Shown piece by piece: positions 30,989 to 39,668 of a stretch of 64,000 bases of DNA. The position numbers were made by a program, and so were the translations under genes. How positions within the stretch are numbered: position 1 is the stretch's first letter; the number at the start of each line of letters is the position of its first letter. Source of the DNA: Phycisphaerae bacterium (GTDB lineage Bacteria > Planctomycetota > Phycisphaerae > UBA1845 > Fen-1342); NCBI GenBank assembly GCA_017999985.1, contig JAGNKU010000007.1:124001-188000 (forward strand), given 5' to 3'. Under the pieces are notes generated by a model. The model worked only from the letters and a program-made list of their open reading frames with translations. It did no database searches and was not told where the DNA came from.

Positions 30989-33127
30989 ATGCTGAAGGTG
31001 CACCTACCCGACGGCAACGTCGTCGAACATCCCGACGGCGCGTCAGTGCTGGATGTGCTCCAGTCGGTTGCGCCGGGGCTGGCGCGCAAGGCCGTCGCCG
31101 CCAAAGTCAACGGCAAGATCGTGGACCTCGCGACGCGCCTCACCGGCCCGGAGGTCACACTCGTCGCGCTCAAGCCGGATGATCCGGCCGGGCTCGAGGT
31201 GCTCCGTCATAGCTGCGCGCACGTCATGGCCGAGGCCGTCTGCACGCTCTGGCCGGAGACGAAACTCGCCTATGGGCCGCCGGTCGACAACGGCTTCTAC
31301 TACGACATCGAGCTGGACCACAGCCTGACGCCCGAAGACTTCGTCCGCATCGAAGCCAAGATGGACGAGATCGTGCGGGCCGACCGGCCGTTCACGCGCT
31401 ATGAGCTGCCGCGCGACGAGGCCCTGGCCAAGCTGCGCGCCGAGGGTAACCCCTACAAGATCGACAACGCGGAGCGCGCCGACGGCAACACGCTCAGCTT
31501 CTACACGACCGGCGAGCCTGGTGCGGGTCATTTCGAGGATCTCTGCCGTGGCCCGCATGTCCCCAGCACCGGCCGCATCGGCGCCTACAAGGTCATGCAG
31601 GTGGCCGGCGCCTACTGGCACGGCGACTCCAGCAAGCAGATGCTCCAGCGCGTCTACGGCACGACCTTCCCCGACAAGAAGGCGCTGAAAGCCCACCTTG
31701 AGCAGCTCGAGGAAGCCAGGAAGCGCGACCACCGCAAACTCGGCCAGGAGCTCGGCCTGTTCACCATCGACCCGCTGGTCGGCACGGGCCTGGTGCTCTG
31801 GAAGCCCCGCGGGGCCGTCATCCGCCGCGTGCTGGAAGCCTACATCCTCGACGAACTGCTCAAACGCGGCTACCAGCCCGTGTACACGCCGCAGATCGGC
31901 CGCCTGGATTTGTACCGCACGAGCGGACACTTCCCCTACTACAAGGACGCCCAGTATCCGCCGCTGTTCGAGTCGGACCGCGCCCGCCTGCTGAACGCCC
32001 TCTGGGAAGTCGCGCACGCATCGAAAGCGGATCACGCGGACGCCGCCGAGATCGCGCTCTTCGAGCGCATCGCCGGCGAATACCCGGAGCTGGCGAAGGC
32101 CGGCTATCCGGCGAAGTCGCCCGCGGAGGATCGGCTGCGGCGCATCCGGAGCTGGCTCGCCCAGGAGGACGGCTACCTGCTCCGGCCGATGAACTGCCCG
32201 CACCACATCCGCATCTACGCATCGGACGCCCGCAGCTATCGCGACCTGCCCGTGCGCATCGCCGAGTTCGGCCAGGTGTATCGCTACGAGCAGTCCGGCG
32301 AAGTCTCCGGCATGACCCGCGTCCGCGGTTTCTGCCAGGACGATGCTCACATTTTCTGCACGCAGGAGCAGTTGCTCGACGAGATCGCGGGCTGCGTGGA
32401 CATGGCGAAGCTCTCACTGCGGGTCATCGGCCTGAAGGACTACCGCGTGCGCGTCGGCCTGGGCGACGGCAGCGAGAAGTACATCGGCGGGCCCGAGCTC
32501 TGGGCCAAGGCCGAGGCCGCCGTGCTCGATGCCGTCCGCACCAGTGGCATGGACCACGTCGTCGAGCGCGGCGAGGCCGCGTTCTACGGCCCGAAGATCG
32601 ACTTCATCGTGAAGGACTGCATCGGCCGCGAGTGGCAGCTCGGCACCGTGCAGGTGGACTACAACCTGCCCGAGCGCTTCGACCTGAAGTACGTCGGCGA
32701 GGACAACCACGAGCACCGGCCGGTGATGATCCACCGCGCGCCATTCGGCAGCATGGAGCGCTTCGTCGGCATCCTCATCGAGCAATTCGCCGGCGCGTTC
32801 CCGCTCTGGCTGTCGCCGGTGCAGGTGCGCATCTGCTCGATCAGCGCGAAGTCGAAAGAGTACGCCCAGAAGGTTTTCGAGCTGTGCCGCGCCGCGCCGC
32901 TGCGGGCCGAGCTGGACAACAGCGATGACCGCATCGGCAACAAGATCCGGCTGGCCGCACACGCGAAGATTCCGTATATCCTGGTGGTCGGCGAGCAGGA
33001 AGCCGCCGAAGGGAAGGTGAACGTCCGCACGCGCGAGGGCAAGCAGTATGGAAGCTTCACGCTGCCCGAGTTCCTGGCCGCGTGCGCCATTGAAATCGCG
33101 AACCGGGGCGAAGAGCCCCGTGCCTGA
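30989..33127 (+). CDS. thrS: Threonyl-tRNA synthetase
   Basis: Charges tRNA-Thr. Order: TGS domain (about 1-62), the editing domain with zinc-like HxxxH (His74, His78) and CxxxH (Cys186, His190) in FEDLCRGPHVPSTG, a class II catalytic core with GLVLWKPRGAVIRRVLE and YRYEQSGEVSGMTRVRGFCQDDAHIFC, and the anticodon-binding domain (about 610-712). The motif usually read MNCPGH is MNCPHH here. Between the YYKD block (about 318) and the LLRPMNCP block (about 395) there are around 60 extra residues compared with E. coli, largely helical and charged. At 712 residues it exceeds the ~640 norm. infC follows after a short gap. Confidence 0.96.
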   Translation: MLKVHLPDGNVVEHPDGASVLDVLQSVAPGLARKAVAAKVNGKIVDLATRLTGPEVTLVALKPDDPAGLEVLRHSCAHVMAEAVCTLWPETKLAYGPPVDNGFYYDIELDHSLTPEDFVRIEAKMDEIVRADRPFTRYELPRDEALAKLRAEGNPYKIDNAERADGNTLSFYTTGEPGAGHFEDLCRGPHVPSTGRIGAYKVMQVAGAYWHGDSSKQMLQRVYGTTFPDKKALKAHLEQLEEARKRDHRKLGQELGLFTIDPLVGTGLVLWKPRGAVIRRVLEAYILDELLKRGYQPVYTPQIGRLDLYRTSGHFPYYKDAQYPPLFESDRARLLNALWEVAHASKADHADAAEIALFERIAGEYPELAKAGYPAKSPAEDRLRRIRSWLAQEDGYLLRPMNCPHHIRIYASDARSYRDLPVRIAEFGQVYRYEQSGEVSGMTRVRGFCQDDAHIFCTQEQLLDEIAGCVDMAKLSLRVIGLKDYRVRVGLGDGSEKYIGGPELWAKAEAAVLDAVRTSGMDHVVERGEAAFYGPKIDFIVKDCIGREWQLGTVQVDYNLPERFDLKYVGEDNHEHRPVMIHRAPFGSMERFVGILIEQFAGAFPLWLSPVQVRICSISAKSKEYAQKVFELCRAAPLRAELDNSDDRIGNKIRLAAHAKIPYILVVGEQEAAEGKVNVRTREGKQYGSFTLPEFLAACAIEIANRGEEPRA

Positions 33128-33177
33128 GCTGCCAGGCTCAGGTAGCCCAGCGCGGCCGGCTGCGACCGGCTGCATGA

Positions 33178-33195
33178 AAGGATGGTGTCTGCATC
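33178..33195 (+). promoter_or_regulatory. infC ribosome site and AUC start codon
   Basis: AAGGATGGTG (33178-33187) lies five bases before ATC at 33193. No ATG or GTG exists in frame near the conserved N-terminus; the later TTG at 33205 is 17 bases from the ribosome site. infC mRNAs in many bacteria start with AUU or AUC so that IF-3 can limit its own synthesis. The codon choice is inferred from spacing. Confidence 0.6.
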
Positions 33196-33858
33196 AATCT
33201 GAACTTGCGCTGCAACGAGCAGATTCGCGTCTCGCCGGTGCGCTTGATCGGTGAGAACAACGAACAGCTCGGGATCCTCCCCAATTACGAGGCCCTGCGC
33301 CTGGCGCGCGAGGCCGGGGTGGATCTGGTCGAGGTGGCCCCGAACGTGCGGCCACCGGTTTGCCGCCTGATGAACTACGGCAAATGGAAGTACACCCAGA
33401 AGAAGAACGTCAAGAAACACCACGAGCAGCAGACCAAGGAAGTGCGCTTGCGGCCCAAGACCGACACGCACGACCGCCAGATCAAGGTTCGCCAGGCCAT
33501 CAAGTTCTTCAAGAAGGGTGACAAGGTCCAGTTCACGATGGTCTTCCGCGGCCGCGAACGCTTCCGTCGCGAGGTCGCGCTGGACGTCTTCAAGTCGATC
33601 CTCGACGAGTTCGGCACGCGCGTGAAGGTGGAACGCCCGCCGTCCATGGACGGCCGGCACATGGTCATGATCCTCTCCGCGCTGAAAGACGCCTTCGGCG
33701 ACGTCGATGCCAGCGACGAAACCGCCGCGGCGCCGTCGTCGAAACCCGCGCCCGCTCCGCCGCCGGCCTCCGCCGACCCGGCTCCCGGCGCCGAGCAGGC
33801 CCCCGCGCTCCAGCACGAGACGCCACCGGCCCTGTCCGTGCCCGAGCCCCAGGGCTGA
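33193..33858 (+). CDS. infC: Translation initiation factor IF-3
   Basis: IF-3 binds the 30S subunit and checks start codon-initiator tRNA pairing. The N-domain reads RCNEQIRVSPVRLIGENNEQ and the linker DLVEVAPNVRPPVCRLMNYGKWKY contains the PROSITE-type signature. The C-domain has EVRLRPKTDTHDRQIKVRQA and GRHMVMILSALK. An extra C-terminal tail of about 50 residues is Pro/Ala-rich and probably disordered, a lengthening seen in several Planctomycetota IF-3 proteins. With an AUC start at 33193 the product is 221 residues; a TTG start at 33205 would shorten it by four. rpmI and rplT, which usually follow infC, are absent here. Confidence 0.93.
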   Translation: MNLNLRCNEQIRVSPVRLIGENNEQLGILPNYEALRLAREAGVDLVEVAPNVRPPVCRLMNYGKWKYTQKKNVKKHHEQQTKEVRLRPKTDTHDRQIKVRQAIKFFKKGDKVQFTMVFRGRERFRREVALDVFKSILDEFGTRVKVERPPSMDGRHMVMILSALKDAFGDVDASDETAAAPSSKPAPAPPPASADPAPGAEQAPALQHETPPALSVPEPQG

Positions 33859-33906
33859 CACCCGCCGGCCAGCGACCGGCGACCACAACCCCGTTCGTAT
33901 CCACGA

Positions 33907-33935
33907 CCCCGCTTGCAGCCTTCGGCTGAGCGGGG
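33907..33935 (+). terminator. Hairpin after infC, possible terminator
   Basis: CCCCGCT (33907-33913) pairs with AGCGGGG (33929-33935), and inside CAGCC (33916-33920) pairs with GGCTG (33924-33928) around a TTC loop. No T-run follows, so intrinsic termination is doubtful. It may be an mRNA-end stabiliser or a repeat palindrome. Confidence 0.35.
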
Positions 33936-33975
33936 CCGGTGATCGCGTCCACAGTATCAGGGGAAGGACGCCACC

Positions 33976-34866
33976 ATGCGTACGCCATCCACGGCGCTCG
34001 GCTTCATCGGCCTGGGCATCATGGGTGCGCCCATGGCCATGCACCTGCTCCACGCCGGCTACCGGCTCTACGTGCACACGCGCACCGCCGCACGCGCCCA
34101 GCCCCTGCTCGACGTTGGCGCCGTCTGGTGCGACACCCCCGCTGACGTTGGCCGCCAGTGCAACGTGCTGATCACCATCGTTACCGATACGCCCGACGTC
34201 GAAGCGGTCCTTTTCGGCCCCCACGGTGCCGCCGAAACGCTGCCCACTGGTGCCTGCGTCATCGACATGAGCACGATTGACCCGGAGCAGACGCGCGTTT
34301 TCGCGCAGCGCCTGGCCGCGCGCGGTGTCACCCTACTCGACGCCCCCGTCACCGGCGGCGACGTCGGGGCCCGCAACGCCACGTTGACCATCATGGTCGG
34401 CGGCGACGCAACCGCGTTCGAACGCATCCGGCCCGTATTGGCTCACCTGGGCCGCCGCATCGTGCATGTAGGCCCCAGCGGCAGCGGCCAACTGCTCAAA
34501 GCCTGCAACCAGATCCTCTGCGCCGTGAACATGATCGGCGTCTGCGAAGCTCTCACGCTCGCCCGGCGTGCCGGCCTGGATCTCGCACAGGCGATCGAGA
34601 CGCTGAACTCCGGGGCGGGCGGCTCCTGGGCACTCGGAAACCTCGGCCCCAAGATCGCCGCCGGCGACGACGCCCCGGGCTTCATGATCAAGCTGATGCA
34701 AAAGGACCTGCGTATCGTCCAGTCCGTCGCTGCCACGCTCGGCATCACGCTGCCCGGCGCCGCACTGGCACAGCAGTTCTACCGCAGTGTCAGCGCCGAG
34801 CCGGAAGGCGCGCGCCTCGGCACGCAGGCCATGATCCACGCGCTCAACCGCCTCAACGACCCCTGA
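33976..34866 (+). CDS. NAD(P)-dependent beta-hydroxyacid dehydrogenase
   Basis: A 296-residue enzyme of the 3-hydroxyisobutyrate dehydrogenase / tartronate semialdehyde reductase family. The N-terminal cofactor loop is GFIGLGIMGAPMA, followed by IDMSTIDP and the substrate-binding DAPVTGGDVGA block. GSGQLLKACNQ carries the catalytic Lys and the Asn three residues on. The helical C-terminal domain ends normally. The exact substrate (3-hydroxyisobutyrate, tartronate semialdehyde, gamma-hydroxybutyrate or another) cannot be set from sequence. It lies between infC and larC on the same strand with about 75-115 base gaps, so it may have its own promoter. Confidence 0.88.
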   Translation: MRTPSTALGFIGLGIMGAPMAMHLLHAGYRLYVHTRTAARAQPLLDVGAVWCDTPADVGRQCNVLITIVTDTPDVEAVLFGPHGAAETLPTGACVIDMSTIDPEQTRVFAQRLAARGVTLLDAPVTGGDVGARNATLTIMVGGDATAFERIRPVLAHLGRRIVHVGPSGSGQLLKACNQILCAVNMIGVCEALTLARRAGLDLAQAIETLNSGAGGSWALGNLGPKIAAGDDAPGFMIKLMQKDLRIVQSVAATLGITLPGAALAQQFYRSVSAEPEGARLGTQAMIHALNRLNDP

Positions 34867-34940
34867 GCCCCGCGCTGTCGCCGAATCCGCCCCCCGCCGC
34901 TAGACTCCATGCGCGCCCCATCCGCGGGCGACGAGGTGCC

Positions 34941-36152
34941 ATGATGCGCTGCGCGTACTTCGACTGTTTCTGCGGGGCGGCGGGCGACATGATCCTCGCC
35001 GCGCTCGTCCACGCGGGCCTCAAGCTCGATTCCCTGCAGGAGGTCGTCGCCCGCCTGCGTCTGCCCGGCGTGGAGCTCGACGCGGAACCGGTGCGGCGCG
35101 GCGGCTTCGCGGCCACGCACGTCACCGTCCACGTCGCGCACGAGGCTCACCACCATCACCGCCATCTGCCTGATATCCTGAAGATCATCGCTGCGGCACA
35201 GTTCTCGCCGCGCGTCACGAAGGACGCCGGCCGCGTATTTACGCGCCTCGCCGAAGCCGAGGCCACCGCCCACGGCATCTCCGTCGACAAGGTCCACTTC
35301 CACGAGGTCGGCGCCGCCGACGCGATCGTCGATATCGTCGGAGCCTGCGCCGGGCTCGAAGCCCTCGGCATCGAGCAGCTCGTCTGCTCGCCGATCCCCA
35401 CCGGCAGCGGCACCGTCGAGTGCGCCCACGGCATCCTGCCCGTACCCGCGCCCGCGACGGCCGAGCTTCTCCGCGGCGTACCCCTGGCGGCGTGTGACGC
35501 GCCGGGTGAGCTGACTACCCCGACCGGTGCTGCCATCCTCACGACGCTCGCCGAGTCCTTCGGCCCCCTGCCGCCCATGCGCGTAGCCACCATCGGCTAC
35601 GGCGCCGGAACACGCGAAAATCGCTCCCGGCCCAACATTCTTCGCGTCCTGATCGGCGATCTGCCCGTACCCGCCGGCGACGTACCCGAGTCCATTCTCG
35701 TCCTGGAAACGCAGGTGGACGACGCCACGGGGCAGAACGTCGCCTATGCCGTCGAACGGCTCCTGGAAGCGGGTGCGTTGGACGTGTTTACGGTGCCGAT
35801 AGGAATGAAGAAGGGTCGGCCCGGGCAGCTTGTGACGGTGCTCTGCCGGCCCGCCGACGTCGCCGCGCTCGAGGCGATTCTGTTCGGCGAGACCACGACG
35901 CTGGGGGTCCGCCGGCACGAGTGCCAGCGGACGGCGCTGGAGCGTGCGACGCATACTGTGACGACGCGTTTTGGTGCGCTCCGCGTGAAGGTCGGGCGGC
36001 GCGGGGACCAGGTCGTGCAGACCTGGCCGGAATACGAGGATTGTGCCGCGGCCGCCCGGACGCATGGCGTGCCCCTGCGGACGGTGCAGGACGCGGCGTT
36101 GCGCGAATGGGCCGAACGGCATGCTGGTGACGACGCTCGGGACGCTGGATAG
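34941..36152 (+). CDS. larC: Nickel insertion protein LarC, single-frame form
   Basis: LarC inserts nickel into the pincer cofactor of lactate-racemase-type enzymes, using CTP. The start MMRCAYFDCFCGAAGDMILAALVHAG is the family hallmark, followed by a His-rich stretch (HEAHHHHRHLPDI) suited to metal binding and KVHFHEVGAADAIVDIVGA. The C-terminal domain (ETQVDDATGQNVAYAVERLLEAGALDVF) is fused in the same frame, whereas in Lactobacillus LarC needs a programmed frameshift. 403 residues is normal for the fused form. larA, larB and larE are not in the window. The gene overlaps the next one by 32 bases. Confidence 0.92.
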   Translation: MMRCAYFDCFCGAAGDMILAALVHAGLKLDSLQEVVARLRLPGVELDAEPVRRGGFAATHVTVHVAHEAHHHHRHLPDILKIIAAAQFSPRVTKDAGRVFTRLAEAEATAHGISVDKVHFHEVGAADAIVDIVGACAGLEALGIEQLVCSPIPTGSGTVECAHGILPVPAPATAELLRGVPLAACDAPGELTTPTGAAILTTLAESFGPLPPMRVATIGYGAGTRENRSRPNILRVLIGDLPVPAGDVPESILVLETQVDDATGQNVAYAVERLLEAGALDVFTVPIGMKKGRPGQLVTVLCRPADVAALEAILFGETTTLGVRRHECQRTALERATHTVTTRFGALRVKVGRRGDQVVQTWPEYEDCAAAARTHGVPLRTVQDAALREWAERHAGDDARDAG

Positions 36153-36765
36153 CACGCTCCTGATCCTCGTTGGGGTCATTTGTCTGGCACTCATCGCGAT
36201 CGCGTTCTTTCGACGCGCCGCGTGGCGCAGCGCGACGGCGCGTGATCTGACGCGCGAGCAACGTGCCCGTCTGCGCGAGCAGCGCGAAGTGTGCCGCACG
36301 ATGGACGAGTTGCTCGTGCAGCTCGAGGAAGCGTCCCGCCGGATCAGTGCCCAAGCGGACACCCAGTTCGAGCGCTTGCGGGCCGCGATTCGCGACGCCG
36401 ACGAGCGCATCAACCGCCTGTCACACGCTGGGCCCGTCCGCCAGTCGACCGCCCCGCCGCCAGCGCAGCCGCCGCCGCGACCGCTGGAGGAATTCAAGCC
36501 GGGCTTGCCTACGGCCCCGCCGGCCGCACCAGCCGCCGCGCCCGCCCCACCCACCGTCACGCGCGCCGTCGTCAGTGCCGTCGTCCCCGCCGCGCCGCCC
36601 GCCGCGGTCTCTTCGCCGCCCCCGACGCCGGCCGACGAAAGGCGCCAGCGCATCTACGAGCTGGCCGACGCGGGAACGTCATTGGTCACAATCGCCGACG
36701 TGCTGCAAATCCCGGTCGGCGAGGTCGAGCTGATTCTCAGCCTCCGCACGTTCACAAACACTTAG
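36121..36765 (+). CDS. Membrane-anchored coiled-coil protein with HTH-like C-terminus
   Basis: A 214-residue protein beginning at ATG-36121, inside the end of larC (32-base overlap). It has one membrane helix (about 14-32, LLILVGVICLALIAIAFF), a charged helical region likely to form a coiled coil (about 40-105, EQRARLREQREVCRTMDELL), a Pro/Ala-rich linker, and a C-terminal segment RIYELADAGTSLVTIADVLQIPVGEVELILSL. That segment has the helix-turn-helix look of DUF2802/SwrB-type tails, where an N-terminal anchor and a C-terminal HTH occur together. DNA binding is not shown. It is a candidate for a regulator or scaffold, but I do not recognise a specific family. Confidence 0.65.
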   Translation: MLVTTLGTLDSTLLILVGVICLALIAIAFFRRAAWRSATARDLTREQRARLREQREVCRTMDELLVQLEEASRRISAQADTQFERLRAAIRDADERINRLSHAGPVRQSTAPPPAQPPPRPLEEFKPGLPTAPPAAPAAAPAPPTVTRAVVSAVVPAAPPAAVSSPPPTPADERRQRIYELADAGTSLVTIADVLQIPVGEVELILSLRTFTNT

Positions 36766-36881
36766 ACAAGATGTCAGTTCTGCCGGCAGCATCGCCGCGG
36801 CCCTGCGGTAGAATGCTGCCAGTTCACCCGGCGACGCCGTCGGGCGCGATGATCGCGGCACCGGTGATGGGAACACCCACC

Positions 36882-38873
36882 ATGCGCAAGACCGTAATGA
36901 CGGCCCCGATGTGCGTCATCCTCGCCTGCGCGCTGATCAGCCAAATGAGCATCGCCGTCGCGCAACCGTCCCGCGCGCTGGGCACGCCGAACGATGTGCC
37001 GCTCTGCCTGGCACATGGCAGCGCGCCCGCAGCGGAGCCCACACTGCTCGTCGGCTACGCGTCCGGTCGCGTCGCACGCGTGGGCTGCGCCGCAGGCCAA
37101 CCCCGCGTCGCCTGGGAAGCCCAGGCCGATGGCGCCATCCTCGCTCTCGTGGAACTCGCCTCGCCAGGACAATCCGGGCGAGACGTCGTCGCCAGCACCG
37201 CCACCGGCCGCGTGGTCTGCTTCCGCGGCGACGCCCCGGCCCCCGTCTGGCAGTTTAGATCGACGTGCGAGGTTTCCGCGCTCGCCGGCGTGGCTGATGT
37301 CGACGGCGACGGGGCCACCGACCTCGTAGCGGCCGGCGCGGCGCAACGCGTCCACCTGCTCAGCGGCCGCGGCGGCCAGGAACTCTGGTCGCAGCTCTTC
37401 GAATCCAAGGAGGGCACCGCGTCCGTGCAGCGGCTCCTGGTCATCGCCGATCAGAATCAAGACGCGCTCCCCGAGGTCGCCGTCTGGCTCTGGAGCGGCG
37501 AACTGGCCGTGCTTAGTGGCCGGACCGGAAATCCAATCTGGCGTCGGCCGATCGGCGGCGGCTTCACGGAAGGCTTTGCGCTCGTGCCCGACCTGAACGG
37601 CGACGGTGCGGCTGAGCTGCTCGTCGGCGGAAACGACGGCATGGTCCGCGCCTGCTCCCCGCTCGACGGGACCGTCTTGTGGTCCGGCCAGGTCGCCCGG
37701 CCAATCCGCGACCTGGCTGTGCAGCCCGCCAGTGCAACGCCGGCCAACGTGTACGTCGCCTCCGCCGGCGGTGAAGTCGCGCGCTTCGATCCCAAGCCGC
37801 AGACCACGCCGGATGAGCCGAAATGGACGGTCAGCCTCGGCGACGTTTGCCGCAGCGTAGCGACGACAGTCGATGTGGATAACGACGGCACGCTCGACGT
37901 AGCCGCCTGCGCCGAAAATGGCGTGGTCGCACTGCTCTCCGGCCAGACCGGGCAAGTCCTGCAACGCTGGCAGGCCAGCGACGTCGTCCGCACCATCTGC
38001 CCAATTTCGACAAGTGACCAGGCGTACATCGCCGCCGCAAGCCTGGATGGCGAAGTGCGCTGGCTCCCTGTGTCCGGCCGCGCATGCGCCACACAGGCGA
38101 CCAACGCGCCGACGACGCGACCCGACATCAGGGGCCAGCCCCGCCTGATTTCGCCGGCGACTGCGGAAGACCCGCGCGTCATCATCCTCCTCTATCACGA
38201 CGTGCTCCCCGAGGCGCGCTATCACTACGCCACGTCAGTCGAGAACTTCCAGTCGCAGATGGACGCGCTCGTCCGCGAGAAGTACATCTGTGTCTCGCTC
38301 GACCAGATCGCCGACTGGCTCGAGGGCACCGGCGGCTTGCCGGCGCGGGCCGTGTGCATCACGTTCGACGGCCAGTACCAGGGGCAATACACGTACGCCT
38401 ACCCGATCCTCCGCGCCCGCGGCCTCTTCGCCACGTCCTACATCACAACCGACTGGATCGGCACGCCCAATCACTGTGACTGGCACCAGATTCGCGAAAT
38501 GGATGAGGCCGGCGTGCTCGATGCACAGAACCACACCATCAATCACCCGATCTTGACGAAGTGCGCGCGCCCCGCTCAGATCGCCCAGCTCACCGGCTGT
38601 GATCGCGCGATTGAACGACACGTGAAAACGCCGCTGTGGCGTCATCACGCCTACCCGGCCGGCGTGTACGATCCCTCTGTGCAGGCGCTGCTCCGCGAGC
38701 TCGGATTCCGCACCGCGACCACCGTCCGCGCGGGCGCGGTCACCCGCGAAGATGACCGCCTGACGTTGCCGCGCTACACGCTCTGTATCCACAAGACGCT
38801 GGCACAGTTCGAAAGCTGGCTGACCGGCAAAGACGCACCGGACGCCGGCCACGGCCAGGCGCCCGCGAAGTGA
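36882..38873 (+). CDS. Secreted beta-propeller and polysaccharide-deacetylase fusion
   Basis: A 663-residue exported protein. A signal peptide covers about residues 1-28, ending near IAVAQ. Residues about 40-420 form a beta-propeller of repeats with FG-GAP-like calcium motifs (DVDGDGATDL, DLNGDGAAELLVGG, DVDNDGTLDVAAC). Residues about 440-650 form a NodB-homology deacetylase domain: ILLYHDVLP, ITFDGQYQGQY and the His pair HTINHP (His551, His555). The usual TFDDG motif is TFDGQ here (Asp496-Gly497), so one metal-site Asp is missing. It may de-acetylate a glycan or peptidoglycan, or be a binding protein. Start ATG-36882 is the last of three in-frame ATGs. A TAGAAT -10-like hexamer lies at 36809. 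Confidence 0.8.
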   Translation: MRKTVMTAPMCVILACALISQMSIAVAQPSRALGTPNDVPLCLAHGSAPAAEPTLLVGYASGRVARVGCAAGQPRVAWEAQADGAILALVELASPGQSGRDVVASTATGRVVCFRGDAPAPVWQFRSTCEVSALAGVADVDGDGATDLVAAGAAQRVHLLSGRGGQELWSQLFESKEGTASVQRLLVIADQNQDALPEVAVWLWSGELAVLSGRTGNPIWRRPIGGGFTEGFALVPDLNGDGAAELLVGGNDGMVRACSPLDGTVLWSGQVARPIRDLAVQPASATPANVYVASAGGEVARFDPKPQTTPDEPKWTVSLGDVCRSVATTVDVDNDGTLDVAACAENGVVALLSGQTGQVLQRWQASDVVRTICPISTSDQAYIAAASLDGEVRWLPVSGRACATQATNAPTTRPDIRGQPRLISPATAEDPRVIILLYHDVLPEARYHYATSVENFQSQMDALVREKYICVSLDQIADWLEGTGGLPARAVCITFDGQYQGQYTYAYPILRARGLFATSYITTDWIGTPNHCDWHQIREMDEAGVLDAQNHTINHPILTKCARPAQIAQLTGCDRAIERHVKTPLWRHHAYPAGVYDPSVQALLRELGFRTATTVRAGAVTREDDRLTLPRYTLCIHKTLAQFESWLTGKDAPDAGHGQAPAK

Positions 38874-38912
38874 TCTCGCCCCGCTCCCGGCCGCCGCTGG
38901 CGAGCACGTCGC

Positions 38913-39668
38913 TCAGACTTTGTCCGCCGACGGGCAATCCGCCGCCAGCGGACAATTCGCGCACGCCGGCTTGCGCGCCGTGCACACGCGCCGTCCATGC
39001 TCGATGAGCGCATGCGCCAGCCACGTCCACGTGTCCTGCGGAAACACCGCCATCAGGTCGCGTTCGATCTTCTCCGCATCCTTGCTGCCCTTCGCGCTCG
39101 GGGCCAGCCTCAAACGCTCGGCAATGCGCCCGACGTGCGTGTCCACGACGATGCCGACGTTACGGCCGAACCACGTCCCCAGCACGCAGTTCGCCGTCTT
39201 GCGCGCGACGCCGGGCAGTCGCAGCAGTGCCTCCATCGTGTCCGGCACCTGCCCGCCAAACTCGTCGCAGACCAGCCGCGCCATCCCCAGCAGGCTCTTC
39301 GTCTTGTTGCGGAAAAAGCCCGTCGACCGAATCGCCGCCTCCAGCTCCGCCGGGTCCGCCTCCGCCAGCGCCCGCGCATCGGGATAGCGTCGGAACAGAT
39401 CGGGCGTCACCATGTTCACGCGTTCGTCCGTGCACTGGGCCGACAGAATGGTCGCGACCAGCAGCTTCAGCGCACTGTCATGGCGCAGCGCACAGGTCGC
39501 ATCAGGATACGCCGCCTGCAGCGCCGCCAGCAGCCGCGCGGCCCGCGCCGCGCGCCCGGCTTCGCTTTCACGCGGGCGCTTCGCGGCTGGGCACTTCGGC
39601 GACGGACGCTTCGCAGCGGGCTTGCGCTTCGCGCGCGGCTTCTGCGTTTTCGTGGCAACCTCCTTCAT
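38913..39668 (-). CDS. nth: Endonuclease III
   Basis: DNA glycosylase/AP lyase that removes oxidised pyrimidines in base-excision repair. The core matches Nth: LLVATILSAQCTDERVN, helix-hairpin-helix LPGVARKTAN with catalytic Lys, the acidic site VDTHVGR, and the 4Fe-4S cluster Cys-x6-Cys-x2-Cys-x5-Cys in CTARKPACANCPLAADC. A Lys/Arg/Ala-rich N-terminal extension of about 38 residues (KTQKPRAKRKPAAKRP) precedes the enzyme and may help DNA binding. The start overlaps the stop of the upstream lipoprotein gene (ATGA), so the two are coupled. Confidence 0.95.
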   Translation of the reverse strand: MKEVATKTQKPRAKRKPAAKRPSPKCPAAKRPRESEAGRAARAARLLAALQAAYPDATCALRHDSALKLLVATILSAQCTDERVNMVTPDLFRRYPDARALAEADPAELEAAIRSTGFFRNKTKSLLGMARLVCDEFGGQVPDTMEALLRLPGVARKTANCVLGTWFGRNVGIVVDTHVGRIAERLRLAPSAKGSKDAEKIERDLMAVFPQDTWTWLAHALIEHGRRVCTARKPACANCPLAADCPSADKV

